Translations under genes and position numbers: made by a program
Shown: positions 26,861 to 38,830 of the stretch, in pieces
How positions within the stretch are numbered: position 1 is the stretch's first letter
How the letters are laid out: the number at the start of each line of letters is the position of its first letter
The notes under the pieces: generated by a model
Databases searched by the model: none
Told to the model about the DNA's origin: nothing
The model's input: only the letters and a program-made list of their open reading frames with translations
Assembly (NCBI RefSeq): GCF_029227915.1
Contig: NC_079879.1
Location: forward strand, 29,518,501-29,582,500
Origin: Hydractinia symbiolongicarpus
Lineage: Eukaryota > Cnidaria > Hydrozoa > Anthoathecata > Hydractiniidae
Reading direction: 5' to 3'
DNA: 64,000 nt

Positions 26861-27980
26861 TTGCCGGCGATTAAACCTCTTTCATTAAGCGTCTCATCAA
26901 AAATGAAAACATTTTTGAAAACTACAAGTCTCATGCGTTTTAGTGGTGAAAAAAAAATTTAAAAAATCGTTCGGGAAATGAGTTTACTCCCTGGGTACTT
27001 TCTTTGTATACTTTTGACTATACGGGCCGAGTCCGGAATTTACGGAAAATCGCAGGTTTTCGTTTGCCGGCGATTAAACTTCTTTTATTCAGCGTCTCAT
27101 TAGAAATGAAAACATTTTTGAAAACTATAAGTCTCATAGGCTTTAGTGGTGAAATAATAATTTAAAAAATCGTTTGGGAAATGAGTTTACTCCCTGGGTA
27201 CTTTCTTTGTATACTTTTGACTATACGGGCCGAGTCCAGGATTTACGTGAAATCGCAGGTTTTCGTTTGCCGGCGATTAAACTTCTTTTATTCAGCGTCT
27301 CATTAAAAATGAAAACATTTTTATAAACTACAAGTCTCATGCGTTTTAGTGGTGAAAAAATAATTTAAAAAATCGTTCGGGAAATGAGTTTACTCCCTGG
27401 GTACTTTCTTTGTATACTTTTGACTATACGGGCCAAGCCGGGATTTACGGGAAATCGCGGGTTTTCGTTTGCCGGCGATTAAACATCTTTTATTCAGCGT
27501 CTCATCAAAAATGAAAACATTTTTAAAAACTATAAGTCTCATGCGTTTTAGTGGTGAAAAAATAATTTAAAAATTCGTTCGGGAAATAAGTTTACTCACT
27601 GGGTACTTTCCTTGTATACTTTTGACTATACGGGCTGAGTCCGGGATTTACGGGAAATCGCGGGTTTTCGTTTGCCGGCGATTAAACTTCTTTTATTCAG
27701 CGTCTAATCAAAAATAAAAACATTTTTGCAAACTACAAGTCCATGCGTTTTAGTGGTGAAAAAATAATTTAAAAAATCGTTCGGGAAATGAGTTTACTCC
27801 CTGGGTACTTTCTTTGTATACCTTTGACTATACGGGCCAAGCCCGGGATTTACGGGAAATCACGGGTTTTTGTTTGCCGGCGATTAAACTTCTTTTATTC
27901 AGCGTCTCATTAAAAATGAAAACATTTTTAAAAACTACAAGTCTTATGCGTTTTAGTGGTGAAAAAATAATTTAAAAAAT
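26860..27980 (-). repeat. Bridge monomers up to the second orientation switch
   Basis: About five and a half monomers. About 26880-27100 matches the GTCCGGAATTTACGG monomers of the 15-mer. About 27200-27980 matches about 22740-23515. The last monomer ends in its A/T-rich tract (GGTGAAAAAATAATTTAAAAAAT) at consensus position 32. Confidence 0.72.
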
Positions 27981-27981
27981 T
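27979..27981. other. Orientation-switch junction 2 (inverted to forward)
   Basis: The inverted side ends TTTAAAAAAT and the forward side begins TTCTAATGAG. The dinucleotide AT at 27979-27980 fits either side, so this is a 2-bp microhomology join. Inverted consensus position 32 is joined to forward position 97, so the flip is out of phase with the monomer. The sequences on both sides belong to the same B domain, making this the centre of a large inverted duplication. Confidence 0.9.
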
Positions 27982-30900
27982 TCTAATGAGACGCTGAATA
28001 AAAGAAGTTTAATCGCCGGCAAACGAAAACCTGCGATTTTCCGTAAATTCCGGACTCGGCCCGTATAGTCAAAAGTATACAAAGAAAGTACCCAGGGAGT
28101 AAACTCATTTCCCGAACGATTTTTTAAATTTTTTTTTCACCACTAAAACGCATGAGACTTGTAGTTTTCAAAAATGTTTTCATTTTTGATGAGACGCTTA
28201 ATGAAAGAGGTTTAATCGCCGGCAAACGAAAACCCGTGATTTCCCGTAAATCCCGGGCTTGGCCCGTATAGTCGAATGTATACAAAGAAAATACCCTGTG
28301 AGTAAACTCATTTCCAGAAAGATTTTTTAAATTATTTTTTCACCACTAAAACGCATAAGACTTGAAGTTTTTAAAAATGTTTTCATTTTTGATTAGACGC
28401 TGAATAAAAGAAGTTTAATCGCCGGCAAACGAAAACCTGCGATGTCCCGTAAATCCCGGACTCGGCCCGTATAGTCAAAAGTATACAAAGAAAGTACCCA
28501 GGGAGTAAACTCATTTCCAGAACGATTTTTTAAATTATTTTTTCACCACTAAAACGCATAAGACTTGTAGTTTTTAAAAATGTTTTCATTTTTGATGAGA
28601 CGCTGAATAAAAGAAGTTTAATCGCCGGCAAACAAAAACCCGCGATTTCCCGTAAATCCCGGCTTGGCCCGTATAGTCAAAAGTATACAAGGAAAGTACC
28701 CAGTGAGTAAACTTATTTCCCGAACGAATTTTTAAATTATTTTTTCACCACTAAAACGCATGAGACTTATAGTTTTTAAAAATGTTTTCATTTTTGATGA
28801 GACGCTGAATAAAAGATGTTTAATCGCCGGCAAACGAAAACCCGCGGTTTCCCGTAAATCCCGGCTTGGCCCGTATAGTCAAAAGTATACAAAGAATGTA
28901 CCCAGGGAGTAAACTCATTTCCCGAACGATTTTTTAAATTATTTTTTCACCACTAAAACGCATGAGACTTGTAGTTTTTAAAAATGTTTTCATTTTTGAT
29001 GAGACGCTTAATGAAAGAGGTTTAATCGCCGGCAAACGAAAACCCGCGATTTCCCGTAAATCCCGGGCTTGGCCCGTATAGTCGAATGTATACAAAGAAA
29101 ATACCCTGTGAGTAAACTCATTTCCAGAAAGATTTTTTAAATTATTTTTTCACCACTAAAACGCATAAGACTTGAAGTTTTTAAAAATGTTTTCATTTTA
29201 ATGAGACGCTGAATAAAAGAAGTTTAATCGCCGGCAAACAAAAACCCGCGATTTCCCGTAAATCCCGGGCTTGGCCCGTATAGTCAAAAGTATACAAAGA
29301 AAGTACCCAGGGAGTAAACTCATGTCCCGAACGATTTTTTAAATTATTTTTTCACCACTAAAACGCATGGACTTGTAGTTTGCAAAAATGTTTTTATTTT
29401 TGATTAGACGCTGAATAAAAGAAGTTTAATCGCCGGCAAACGAAAACCTGCGATGTCCCGTAAATCCCGGACTCGGCCCGTATAGTCAAAAGTATACAAA
29501 GAAAGTACCCAGGGAGTAAACTCATTTCCAGAACGATTTTTTAAATTATTTTTTCACCACTAAAACGCATAAGACTTGTAGTTTTTAAAAATGTTTTCAT
29601 TTTTGATGAGACGCTGAATAAAAGAAGTTTAATCGCCGGCAAACAAAAACCCGCGATTTCCCGTAAATCCCGGATTGGCCCGTATAGTCAAAAGTATACA
29701 AAGAATGTACCCAGGGAGTAAACTCATTTCCCGAACGAGTTTTTAAATTATTTTTTCACCACTAAAACGCATGAGACTTGTAGTTTATAAAAATGTTTTC
29801 ATTTTTAATGAGACGCTGAATAAAAGAAGTTTAATCGCCGGCAAACGAAAACCTGCGATTTCCCGTAAATCCTGGACTCGGCCCGTATAGTCAAAAGTAT
29901 ACAAAGAAAGTACCCAGGGAGTAAACTCATTTCCCAAACGATTTTTTAAATTATTATTTCACCACTAAAGCCCATGAGACTTATAGTTTTTAAAAATGTT
30001 TTCATTTTTGATGAGACGCTGAATAAAAGATAATTCATCGCCGGCAAACGAAAACCTGCGATTTCCCGTAAATCCTGGACTCGGCCCGTATAGTCAAAAG
30101 TATACAAAGAAAGTACCCAGGGAGTAAACTCATTTCCCAAACGATTTTGTAAATTATTATTTCACCACTAAAGCCCATGAGACTTATAGTTTTTAAAAAA
30201 GTTTTCATTTTTGATGAGACGCTGAATAAAAGATGTTTAATCGCCGGCAAACGAAAACCCGTGATTTCTTGTAAATCCCGGACTCGGCCCGTATAGTCAA
30301 AAGTATACAAGGAAAGTACCCAGTGAGTAAACTCATTTCCCGAACGAATTTTTAAATTATTTTTTCACCACTAAAACGCATGAGACTTGTAGTTTTCAAA
30401 AATGTTTTCATTTCTAATGAGACGCTGAATAAAAGAAGTTTAATCGCCGGCAAACGAAAACCTGCGATTTTCCGTAAATTCCGGACTCGGCCCGTATAGT
30501 CAAAAGTATACAAAGAAAGTACCCAGGGAGTAAACTCATTTCCCGAACGATTTTTTGAATTTTTTTTTCACCACTAAAACGCATGAGACTTGTAGTTTTC
30601 AAAAATGTTTTCATTTTTGATGAGACGCTTAATGAAAGAGGTTTAATCGCCGGCAAACGAAAACCGGCGATTTCCCGTAAATCCCGGGCTTGGCCCGTAT
30701 AGTCGAATGTATACAAAGAAAATACCCTGTGAGTAAACTCATTTCCAGAAAGATTTTTTAAATTATTTTTTCACCACTAAAACGCATAAGACTTGTAGTT
30801 TTTAAAAATGTTTTCATTTTTAATGAGACGCTGAATAAAAGAGGTTTAATCGCCGGCAAACAAAAACCCGCGATTTCCCGTAAATCCCGGGCTTGGCCCG

Positions 30901-31700
30901 TATAGTCAAAAGTATACAAAGAAAGTACCCAGGGAGTAAACTCATTTCCCGAACGATTTTTTAAATTATTTTTTCACCACTAAAACGCATGGACTTGTAG
31001 TTTTCGAAAATGTTTTTATTTTTGATTAGACGCTGAATAAAAGAAGTTTAATCGCCGGCAAACGAAAACCTGCGATTTCCCGTAAATCCCGGACTCGGCC
31101 CGTATAGTCAAAAGTATACAAAGAAAGTACCCAGGGAGTAAACTCATTTCCAGAACGATTTTTTAAATTATTTTTTCACCACTAAAACGCATAAGACTTG
31201 TAGTTTTTAAAAATGTTTTCATTTTTGATGAGACGCTGAATAAAAGAAGTTTAATCGCCGGCAAACGAAAACCCGCGATTTCCCGTAAATCCCGGCTTGG
31301 CCCGTATAGTCAAAAGTATACAAAGAAAGTACCCTGTGAGTAAACTCATTTCCTGAACGATTTCTTAAATTATTTTTTCACCACTAAAACGGATGAGACT
31401 TGCAGTTTTCAAAAATGTTTTCATTTTTGATGAGACGCTGAATATAAGAAGTTTAATCGCCGGCAAACGAAAACCCGCGATTTCCCGTAAATCCCGGACT
31501 CAGCCCGTATAGTCAAAAGTATACAAGGAAAGTACCCAGTGAGTAAACTTATTTCCCGAACGAATTTTTAAATTATTTTTTCACCACTAAAACGCATGAG
31601 ACTTGTAGTTTTTAAAATTGTTTTCATTTTTGATGAGACGCTAAATAAAAGAAGTTTAATCGCCGGCAATCGAAAACCTGCGATTTCCCGTAAATCCCGG
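27981..31700 (+). repeat. Domain B, forward: mirror of the inverted B domain
   Basis: About 18 monomers with the inverted block's variants in mirror order: TTTTCCGTAAATTCC, AAAATACCCTGTGAG, GATTAGACG, ACAAGGAAAG, the CTAAAGCCCATGAG pair (about 29940-30240) and TTTGCAAAAATG (about 29378). The rare variant GCGATGTCCCG occurs at 28441 and 29452, 1011 bp apart. A monomer at about 30185 has AAAAAAGTTTTC, a private change in the dyad stem. No gene is present. Confidence 0.78.
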
Positions 31701-34450
31701 ACTCGGCCCGTATAGTCCAAAGTATACAAAGAAAGTACCCAGGGAGTAAACTCATTTCCCGAACGATTTTTTAAATTATTTTTTCACCACTAAAACGCAT
31801 GAGACTTGTAGTTTTCAAAAATGTTTTCATTTTTGATGAGAAGCTTAATGAAAGAAGTTTAATCGCCGGCAAACGAAAACCCGCGATTTCCCGTAAATCC
31901 CGGGCTTGGCACGTATAGTCGAATGTATACAAAGAAAGTACCCTGTGAGTAAACTCATTTCCCGAACGATTTTTTAAATTATTTTTTCACCACTAAAACG
32001 GATGAGACTTGTAGTTTTCAGAAATGTTTTCATTTTTGATGAGACGCTTAATGAAAGTGGTTTAATCGCCGGCAAACGAAAACCCGCGATTTCCCGTAAA
32101 TCCCGGTCTTAGCCCGTATAGTCGAATGTATACAAAGAAAGTACCCTGTGAGTAAACCCATTTCCAAAACGATTTTTTAAATTATCTTTTCACCACTAAA
32201 ACGCATGAGACTTGTAGTTTTCAAAAATGTTTTCATTTTTGATGAGACGCTGAATAAAAGGAGTTTAATCGCCGGCAAACAAAAATCCGCGATTTCCCGT
32301 AAATCCCGGACTCGGCCCGTATAGTCAAAAGTATACAAAGAAAGTACCCAGGGAGTTAACTCATTTCCCGAACGATTTTTTAAATTATTTTTTCACCATT
32401 AAAACGCATGAGACTTTTAGTTTTCAAAAATGTTTTCATTTTTGATGAGACGCTTAATGAAAGAGGTTTAATCGCCGGCAAACGAAAACCCGCGATTTCC
32501 CGTAAATCCCGGGCTTGGCTCGTATAGTCAAAAGTATACAAAGAAAGTACCCAGGGAGTAAACTCATTTCCCGAACGATTTTTTAAATTTTTTTTTCACC
32601 ACTAAAACGCATGGACTTGTAGTTTTCAAAAATGTTTTCATTTTTGATGAGACGCTGAATAAAAGAAGTTTAATCGCCGGCAAACGAAAACCTGCGATTT
32701 CCCGTAAATCCCGGGCTTGGCCCGTATAGTCGAATGTATACAATGAAAGTACCCTGTGAGTAAACTCATTTCCAGAAAGATTTTTTAAATTATTTTTTCA
32801 CCACTAAAACGCATAAAACTTGTAGTTTTTAAAAATGTTTTCATTTTTAATGAGACGCTGAATAAAAAAAGTTTAATCGCCGGCAAACGAAAACCCGCGA
32901 TTTCCCGTAAATCTCGGGCTTGGCTCGTATAGTCAAAAGTATACAAAGAAAGTACCCAGGGAGTAAACCCATTTCCAAAACGATTTTTTAAATTATCTTT
33001 TCACCACTAAAACGCATGAGACTTGTAGTTTTCAAAAATGTTTTTATTTTTGATGAGACGCTGAATAAAAGAAGTTTAATCGCCGGCAAACGAAAACCTG
33101 CGATTTCCCGTAAATCCCGGACTCAGCCCGTATAGTCCAAAGTATACAAAGAAAGTACCCAGGGAGTAAACTCATTTCCCGAACGATTTTTTAAATTATT
33201 TTTTCACCACTAAAACGCATGAGACTTGTAGTTTTCAAAAATGTTTTCATTTTTGATGAGAAGCTTAATGAAAGAAGTTTAATCGCCGGCAAACGAAAAC
33301 CCGCGATTTCCCGTAAATCCCGGGCTTGGCACGTATAGTCGAATGTATACAAAGAAAGTACCCTGTGAGTAAACTCATTTCCCGAACGATTTTTTAAATT
33401 ATTTTTTCACCACTAAAACGGATGAGACTTGTAGTTTTCAGAAATGTTTTCATTTTTGATGAGACGCTTAATGAAAGTGGTTTAATCGCCGGCAAACGAA
33501 AACCCGCGATTTCCCGTAAATCCCGGTCTTAGCCCGTATAGTCGAATGTATACAAAGAAAGTACCCTGTGAGTAAACCCATTTCCAAAACGATTTTTTAA
33601 ATTATCTTTTCACCACTAAAACGCATGAGACTTGTAGTTTTCAAAAATGTTTTCATTTTTGATGAGACGCTGAATAAAAGGAGTTTAATCGCCGGCAAAC
33701 AAAAATCCGCGATTTCCCGTAAATCCCGGACTCGGCCCGTATAGTCAAAAGTATACAAAGAAAGTACCCAGGGAGTTAACTCATTTCCCGAACGATTTTT
33801 TAAATTATTTTTTCACCATTAAAACGCATGAGACTTTTAGTTTTCAAAAATGTTTTCATTTTTGATGAGACGCTTAATGAAAGAGGTTTAATCGCCGGCA
33901 AACGAAAACCCGCGATTTCCCGTAAATCCCGGGCTTGGCTCGTATAGTCAAAAGTATACAAAGAAAGTACCCAGGGAGTAAACTCATTTCCCGAACGATT
34001 TTTTAATTTTTTTTTTCACCACTAAAACGCATGGACTTGTAGTTTTCAAAAATGTTTTCATTTTTGATGAGACGCTGAATAAAAGAAGTTTAATCGCCGG
34101 CAAACGAAAACCTGCGATTTCCCGCAAATCCCGGGCTTGGCCCGTATAGTCGAATGTATACAATGAAAGTACCCTGTGAGTAAACTCATTTCCAGAAAGA
34201 TTTTTTAAATTATTTTTTCACCACTAAAACGCATAAGACTTGTAGTTTTTAAAAATGTTTTCATTTTTAATGAGACCCTGAATAAAAAAAGTTTAATCGC
34301 CGGCAAACGAAAACCCGCGATTTCCCGTAAATCTCGGGCTTGGCTCGTATAGTCAAAAGTATACAAAGAAAGTACCCAGGGAGTAAACCCATTTCCAAAA
34401 CGATTTTTTAAATTATCTTTTCACCACTAAAACGCATGAGACTTGTAGTT
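31700..34450 (+). repeat. 7-monomer HOR, 1420-bp period, two copies
   Basis: AAGCTTAATG falls at 31841 and 33261, and TGAATAAAAGGAG at 32251 and 33671, both 1420 bp apart. The unit runs from a GTCCAAAG monomer through CTTGGCACG, CGGATGAG with CAGAAATG, CGGTCTTAG, CCAAAACG with TATCTTTT, GGGAGTTAAC with CTTTTAG, a CATGGAC monomer and a CATAA monomer. The first unit ends in a hybrid CCAAAACG monomer (about 32960-33120). Confidence 0.82.
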
Positions 34451-35190
34451 TTCAAAAATGTTTTCATTTTTGATGAGACGCTGAATAAAAGGAGCTTAAT
34501 CGCCGGCAAACAAAAATCCGCGATTTCCCGTAAATCCCGGACTCGGCCTGTATAGTCAAAAGTATACAAAGAAAGTACCCAGGGAGTTAACTCATTTCCC
34601 GAACGATTTTTTAAATTATTTTTTCACCACTAAAACGCATGAGACCTTTAGTTTTCAAAAATGTTTTCATTTTTGATGAGACGCTTAATGAAAGAGGTTT
34701 AATCGCCGGCAAACGAAAACCCGCGATTTCCCGTAAATCCCGGGCTTGGCTCGTATAGTCAAAAGTGTACAAAGAAAGTACCCAGGGAGTAAACTCATTT
34801 CCCGAACGATTTTTTAAATTTTTTTTTCACCACTAAAACGCATGGACTTGTAGTTTTCAAAAATGTTTTCATTTTTGATGAGACGCTGAATAAAAGAAGT
34901 TTAATCGCCGGCAAACGAAAACCTGCGATTTCCCGTAAATCCCGGGCTTGGCCCGTATAGTCGAATGTATACAATGAAAGTACCCTGTGAGTAAACTCAT
35001 TTCCAGAAAGATTTTTTAAATTATTTTTTCACCACTAAAACGCATAAGACTTGTAGTTTTTAAAAATGTTTTCATTTTTAATGAGACGCTGAATAAAAAA
35101 AGTTTAATCGCCGGCAAACGAAAACCCGCGATTTCCCGTAAATCTCGGGCTTGGCTCGTATAGTTAAAAGTATACAAAGAAAGTACCCAG
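33568..35190 (+). repeat. 4-monomer tandem duplication (811 bp x 2)
   Basis: The CCAAAACG-TATCTTTT monomer and the three after it are repeated at an 811-bp offset: about 33568-34378 and 34379-35190. The copies are distinguished by GGAGTTTAATC versus GGAGCTTAATC, AGACTTTTAG versus AGACCTTTAG, and GAGACCCTG near 34275. The segment overlaps the end of the 7-mer, so the duplication arose within one of its copies. Confidence 0.8.
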
Positions 35191-38100
35191 GGAGTAAACT
35201 CATTTCCCGAACGATTTTTTAAATTTTTTTTTCACCACTAAAACGCGTGGACTTGTAGTTTTCAAAAATGTTTTCATTTTTGGTGAGACGCTGAATAAAA
35301 GAAGTTTAATCGCCGGCAAACGAAAACCTGCGATTTCCCGTAAATCCCGGGCTTGGCCCGTATAGTCGAATGTATACAATGAAAGTACCCTGTGAGTAAA
35401 CTCATTTTCAGAAAGATTTTTTAAATTATTTTTTCACCACTAAAACGCATAAGACTTGTAGTTTTTAAAAATGTTTTCATTTTTAATGAGACGCTGAATA
35501 AAAAAAGTTTAATCGCCGGCAAACGAAAACCCGCGATTTCCCGTAAATCCCGGGCTTGGCTCGTATAGTCAAAAGTATACAAAGAAAGTACCCAGGGAGT
35601 AAACTCATTTCCCGAACGATTTTTTAAATTATTTTTTCACCACTAAAACGCATGGACTTGTAGTTTTCAAAAATGTTTTTATTTTTGATTAGACGCTGAA
35701 TAAAAAAAGTTTAATCGCCGGCAAACGAAAACCTGCGATTTCCCGTAAATCCCGGACTCGGCCCTTATAGTCAAAAGTATACAAAGAAAGTACCCAGGGA
35801 GTAAACTCATTTCCAGAACGATTTTTTAAATTATTTATTCACCACTAAAACGCATGAGACTTGAATTTTTTAGAAATGTTTTCATTTTTGATGAGACGCT
35901 TAATGAGAGTGGTTTAATCGCCGGCAAACTAAAATCCGCGATTTCCCGTAAATCCTGGACTCGGCCCGTATAGTCAAAAGTATACAAAGAAAGTACCCAG
36001 GGAGTAAACTCATTTCCCGAAGGATTTTTTAAATTATTTTTTAACCACTAAAACGCATGAGACTTGTAGTTTTTAAAAATGTTTTCATTTTTGATGAGGC
36101 GCTGAATAAAAGAAGTTTAATCACCGGCAAACGAAAACCCGCGATTTCCCGTAAATCCCGCCTTGGCCCGTATAGTCAAAAGTATACAAAGAATGTACCC
36201 AGGGAGTAAACTCATTTCCCGAACGATTTTTTAAATTATTTTTTCACGACTAAAACGCATGAGACTTGTAGTTTTCAAAAATGTTTTCATTTTTGATGAG
36301 AAGCTTGATGAAAGAATTTTAATCGCCGGCAAACGAAAACCCGCGATTTCCCGTAAATCCCGGTCTTAGCCCGTATAGTCGAATGTATACAAAGAAAGTA
36401 CCCTGCGAGTAAACCCATTTCCAAAACGATTTTTTAAATTATCTTTTCACCACTAAAACGCATGAGACTTGTAGTTTTCAAAAATGTTTTCATTTTTGAT
36501 GAGACGCTGAATAAAAGAAGTTTAATCGCCGGCAAACAAAAATCCGCGATTTCCCGTAAATCCCGGACTCGGCCCGTATAGTCAAAAGTATACAAAGAAA
36601 GTACCCAGGGAGTAAACTCATTTCCCGAACGATTTTTTAAATTATTTTTTCAGCACTAAAACGCATGAGACTTGTAGTTTTTAAAAATGTTTTCATTTTT
36701 AATGAGACGCTGAATAAAAAAAGTTTAATCGCCGGCAAACGAAAACCCGCGATTTCCCGTAAATCCCGGGCTTGGCTCGTATAGTCAAAAGTATACAAAG
36801 AAAGTACCCAGGGAGTAAACTCATTTCCCGAACGATTTTTTAAATTATTTTTTCACCACTAAAACGCATGGACTTGTAGTTTTCAAAAATGTTTTTATTT
36901 TTGATTAGACGCTGAATAAAAGAAGTTTAATCGCCGGCAAACGAAAACCTGCGATTTCCCGTAAATCCCGGACTCGGCCCTTATAGTCAAAAGTATACAA
37001 AGAAAGTACCCAGGGAGTAAACTCTTTTCCAGAACGATTTTTTAAATTATTTTTCACCACTAAAACGCATGAGACTTGAATTTTTTAGAAATGTTTTCAT
37101 TTTTGATGAGACGCTGTATAAAAGAAGTTTAATCACCGGCAAACGAAAACCCGCGATTTCCCGTAAATCCTGCCTTGGCCCGTATAGTCAAAAGTATACA
37201 AAGAATGTACCCAGGGAGTAAACTCATTTCCCGAACGATTTTTTATATTATTTTTTCACCACTAAAACGTATGGACTTGTAGTTTTCAAAAATGTTTTTA
37301 TTTTTGATGAGACGCTGAATAAAAGAAGTTTAATCGCCGGCAAACGAAAACCTGCGATTTCCCGTAAATCCCGGACTCGGCCCTTATAGTCAAAAGTATA
37401 CAAAGAAAGTACCCAGGGAGTAAACTCATTTCCAGAACGATTTTTTAAATTACTTTTTCACCACTAAAACGCATGAGACTTGAATTTTTTAGAAATGTTT
37501 TCATTTTTGATGAGACGCTTAATGAAAGTGGTTTAATCGCCGGCAAACTAAAATCCGCGATTTCCCGTAAATCCTGGACTCGGCCCGTATAGTCAAAAGT
37601 ATACAAAGAAAGTACCCAGGGAGTAAACTCATTTCCCGAAGGATTTTTTAAATTATTTTTTAACCACTAAAACGCATGAGACTTGTAGTTTTTAAAAATG
37701 TTTTCATTTTTGATGAGGCGCTGAATGAAAGAAGTTTAATCACCGGCAAACGAAAACCCGCGATTTCCCGTAAATCCCGCCTTGGCCCGTATATTCAAAA
37801 GTATACAAAGAATGTACCCAGGGAGTAAACTCATTTCCCGAACGATTTTTTAAATTATTTTTTCACGACTAAAACGCATGGACTTGTAGTTTTCAAAAAT
37901 GTTTTTATTTTTGATGAGACGCTGAATAAAAGAAGTTTAATCGCCGGCAAACGAAAACCTGCGATTTCCCGTAAATCCCGGACTCGGCCCGTATAGTCAA
38001 AAGTATACAAAGAAAGTACCCAGGGAGTAAACTCATTTCCCGAACGATTTTTTAATTTTTTTTTTTACCACTAAAACGCATGAGACTTGTAGTTTTCAAA

Positions 38101-38830
38101 AATGTTTTCATTTTTGATGAGAAGCTTGATGAAAGAATTTTAATCGCCGGCAAACGAAAACCCGCGATTTCCCGTAAATCCCGGTCTTAGCCCGTATAGT
38201 CGAATGTATACAAAGAAAGTACCCTGCGAGTAAACCCATTTCCAAAACGATTTTTTAAATTATCTTTTCACCACTAAAACGCATGAGACTTGTAGTTTTC
38301 AAAAATGTTTTCATTTTTGATGAGACGCTGAATAAAAGAAGTTTAATCGCCGGCAAACAAAAATCCGCGATTTCCCGTAAATCCCGGACTCGGCCCGTAT
38401 AGTCAAAAGTATACAAAGAAAGTACCCAGGGAGTAAACTCATTTCCTGAACGATTTTTTAAATTATTTTTTCAGCACTAAAACGCATGAGACTTGTAGTT
38501 TTTAAAAATGTTTTCATTTTTAATGAGACGCTGAATAAAAAAAGTTTAATCGCCGGCAAACGAAAACCCGCGATTTCCCGTAAATCCCGGGCTTGGCTCG
38601 TATAGTCAAAAGTATACAAAGAAAGTACCCAGGGAGTAAACTCATTTCCCGAACGATTTTTTAAATTATTTTTTCACCACTAAAACGCATGGACTTGTAG
38701 TTTTCAAAAATGTTTTTATTTTTGATTAGACGCTGAATAAAAGAAGTTTAATCGCCGGCAAACAAAAATCCGCGATTTCCCGTAAATCCCGGACTCGGCC
38801 CGTATAGTCAAAAGTATACAAAGAAAGTAC
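35190..38830 (+). repeat. Domain A, right copy, irregular 8/9-monomer duplication
   Basis: About 18 monomers. GAGGCGCTG recurs at 1619 bp (36096, 37715), while AAGCTTGATG with AATTTT and CAGCACTAAA recur at 1821 bp (36301 and 38122; 36651 and 38472). The shift from 8 to 9 monomers is one extra CATGGAC monomer at about 37814-38016. The monomer at about 38625-38830 is a hybrid whose 3' half comes from a CAAAAATCC type. The first monomers carry the private CGCGTGGAC (about 35245) and GGTGAGACG. Confidence 0.75.

Larger units (their letters stand above)
9581..27980 (-). repeat. Inverted block (18.4 kb)
   Basis: The same satellite lies on the - strand: GTACCC now appears as GGGTAC, and CACTAAAACGC as GCGTTTTAGTG. 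Read on the - strand from 27980 down to 9581, the block gives B-type variants first, then A-type. This is the order seen on the + strand from 27981 to about 41845. The left end is at consensus position 185 and the right end at about position 32, so neither edge falls on a monomer boundary. Confidence 0.95.

Noticed and set aside
9581-27980. A simple balanced inversion
   Set aside because: Flipping the block back does not restore monomer phase at either end (62 to 32, and 185 to 97). Its variant order mirrors the sequence to its right, so an inverted duplication explains it better.
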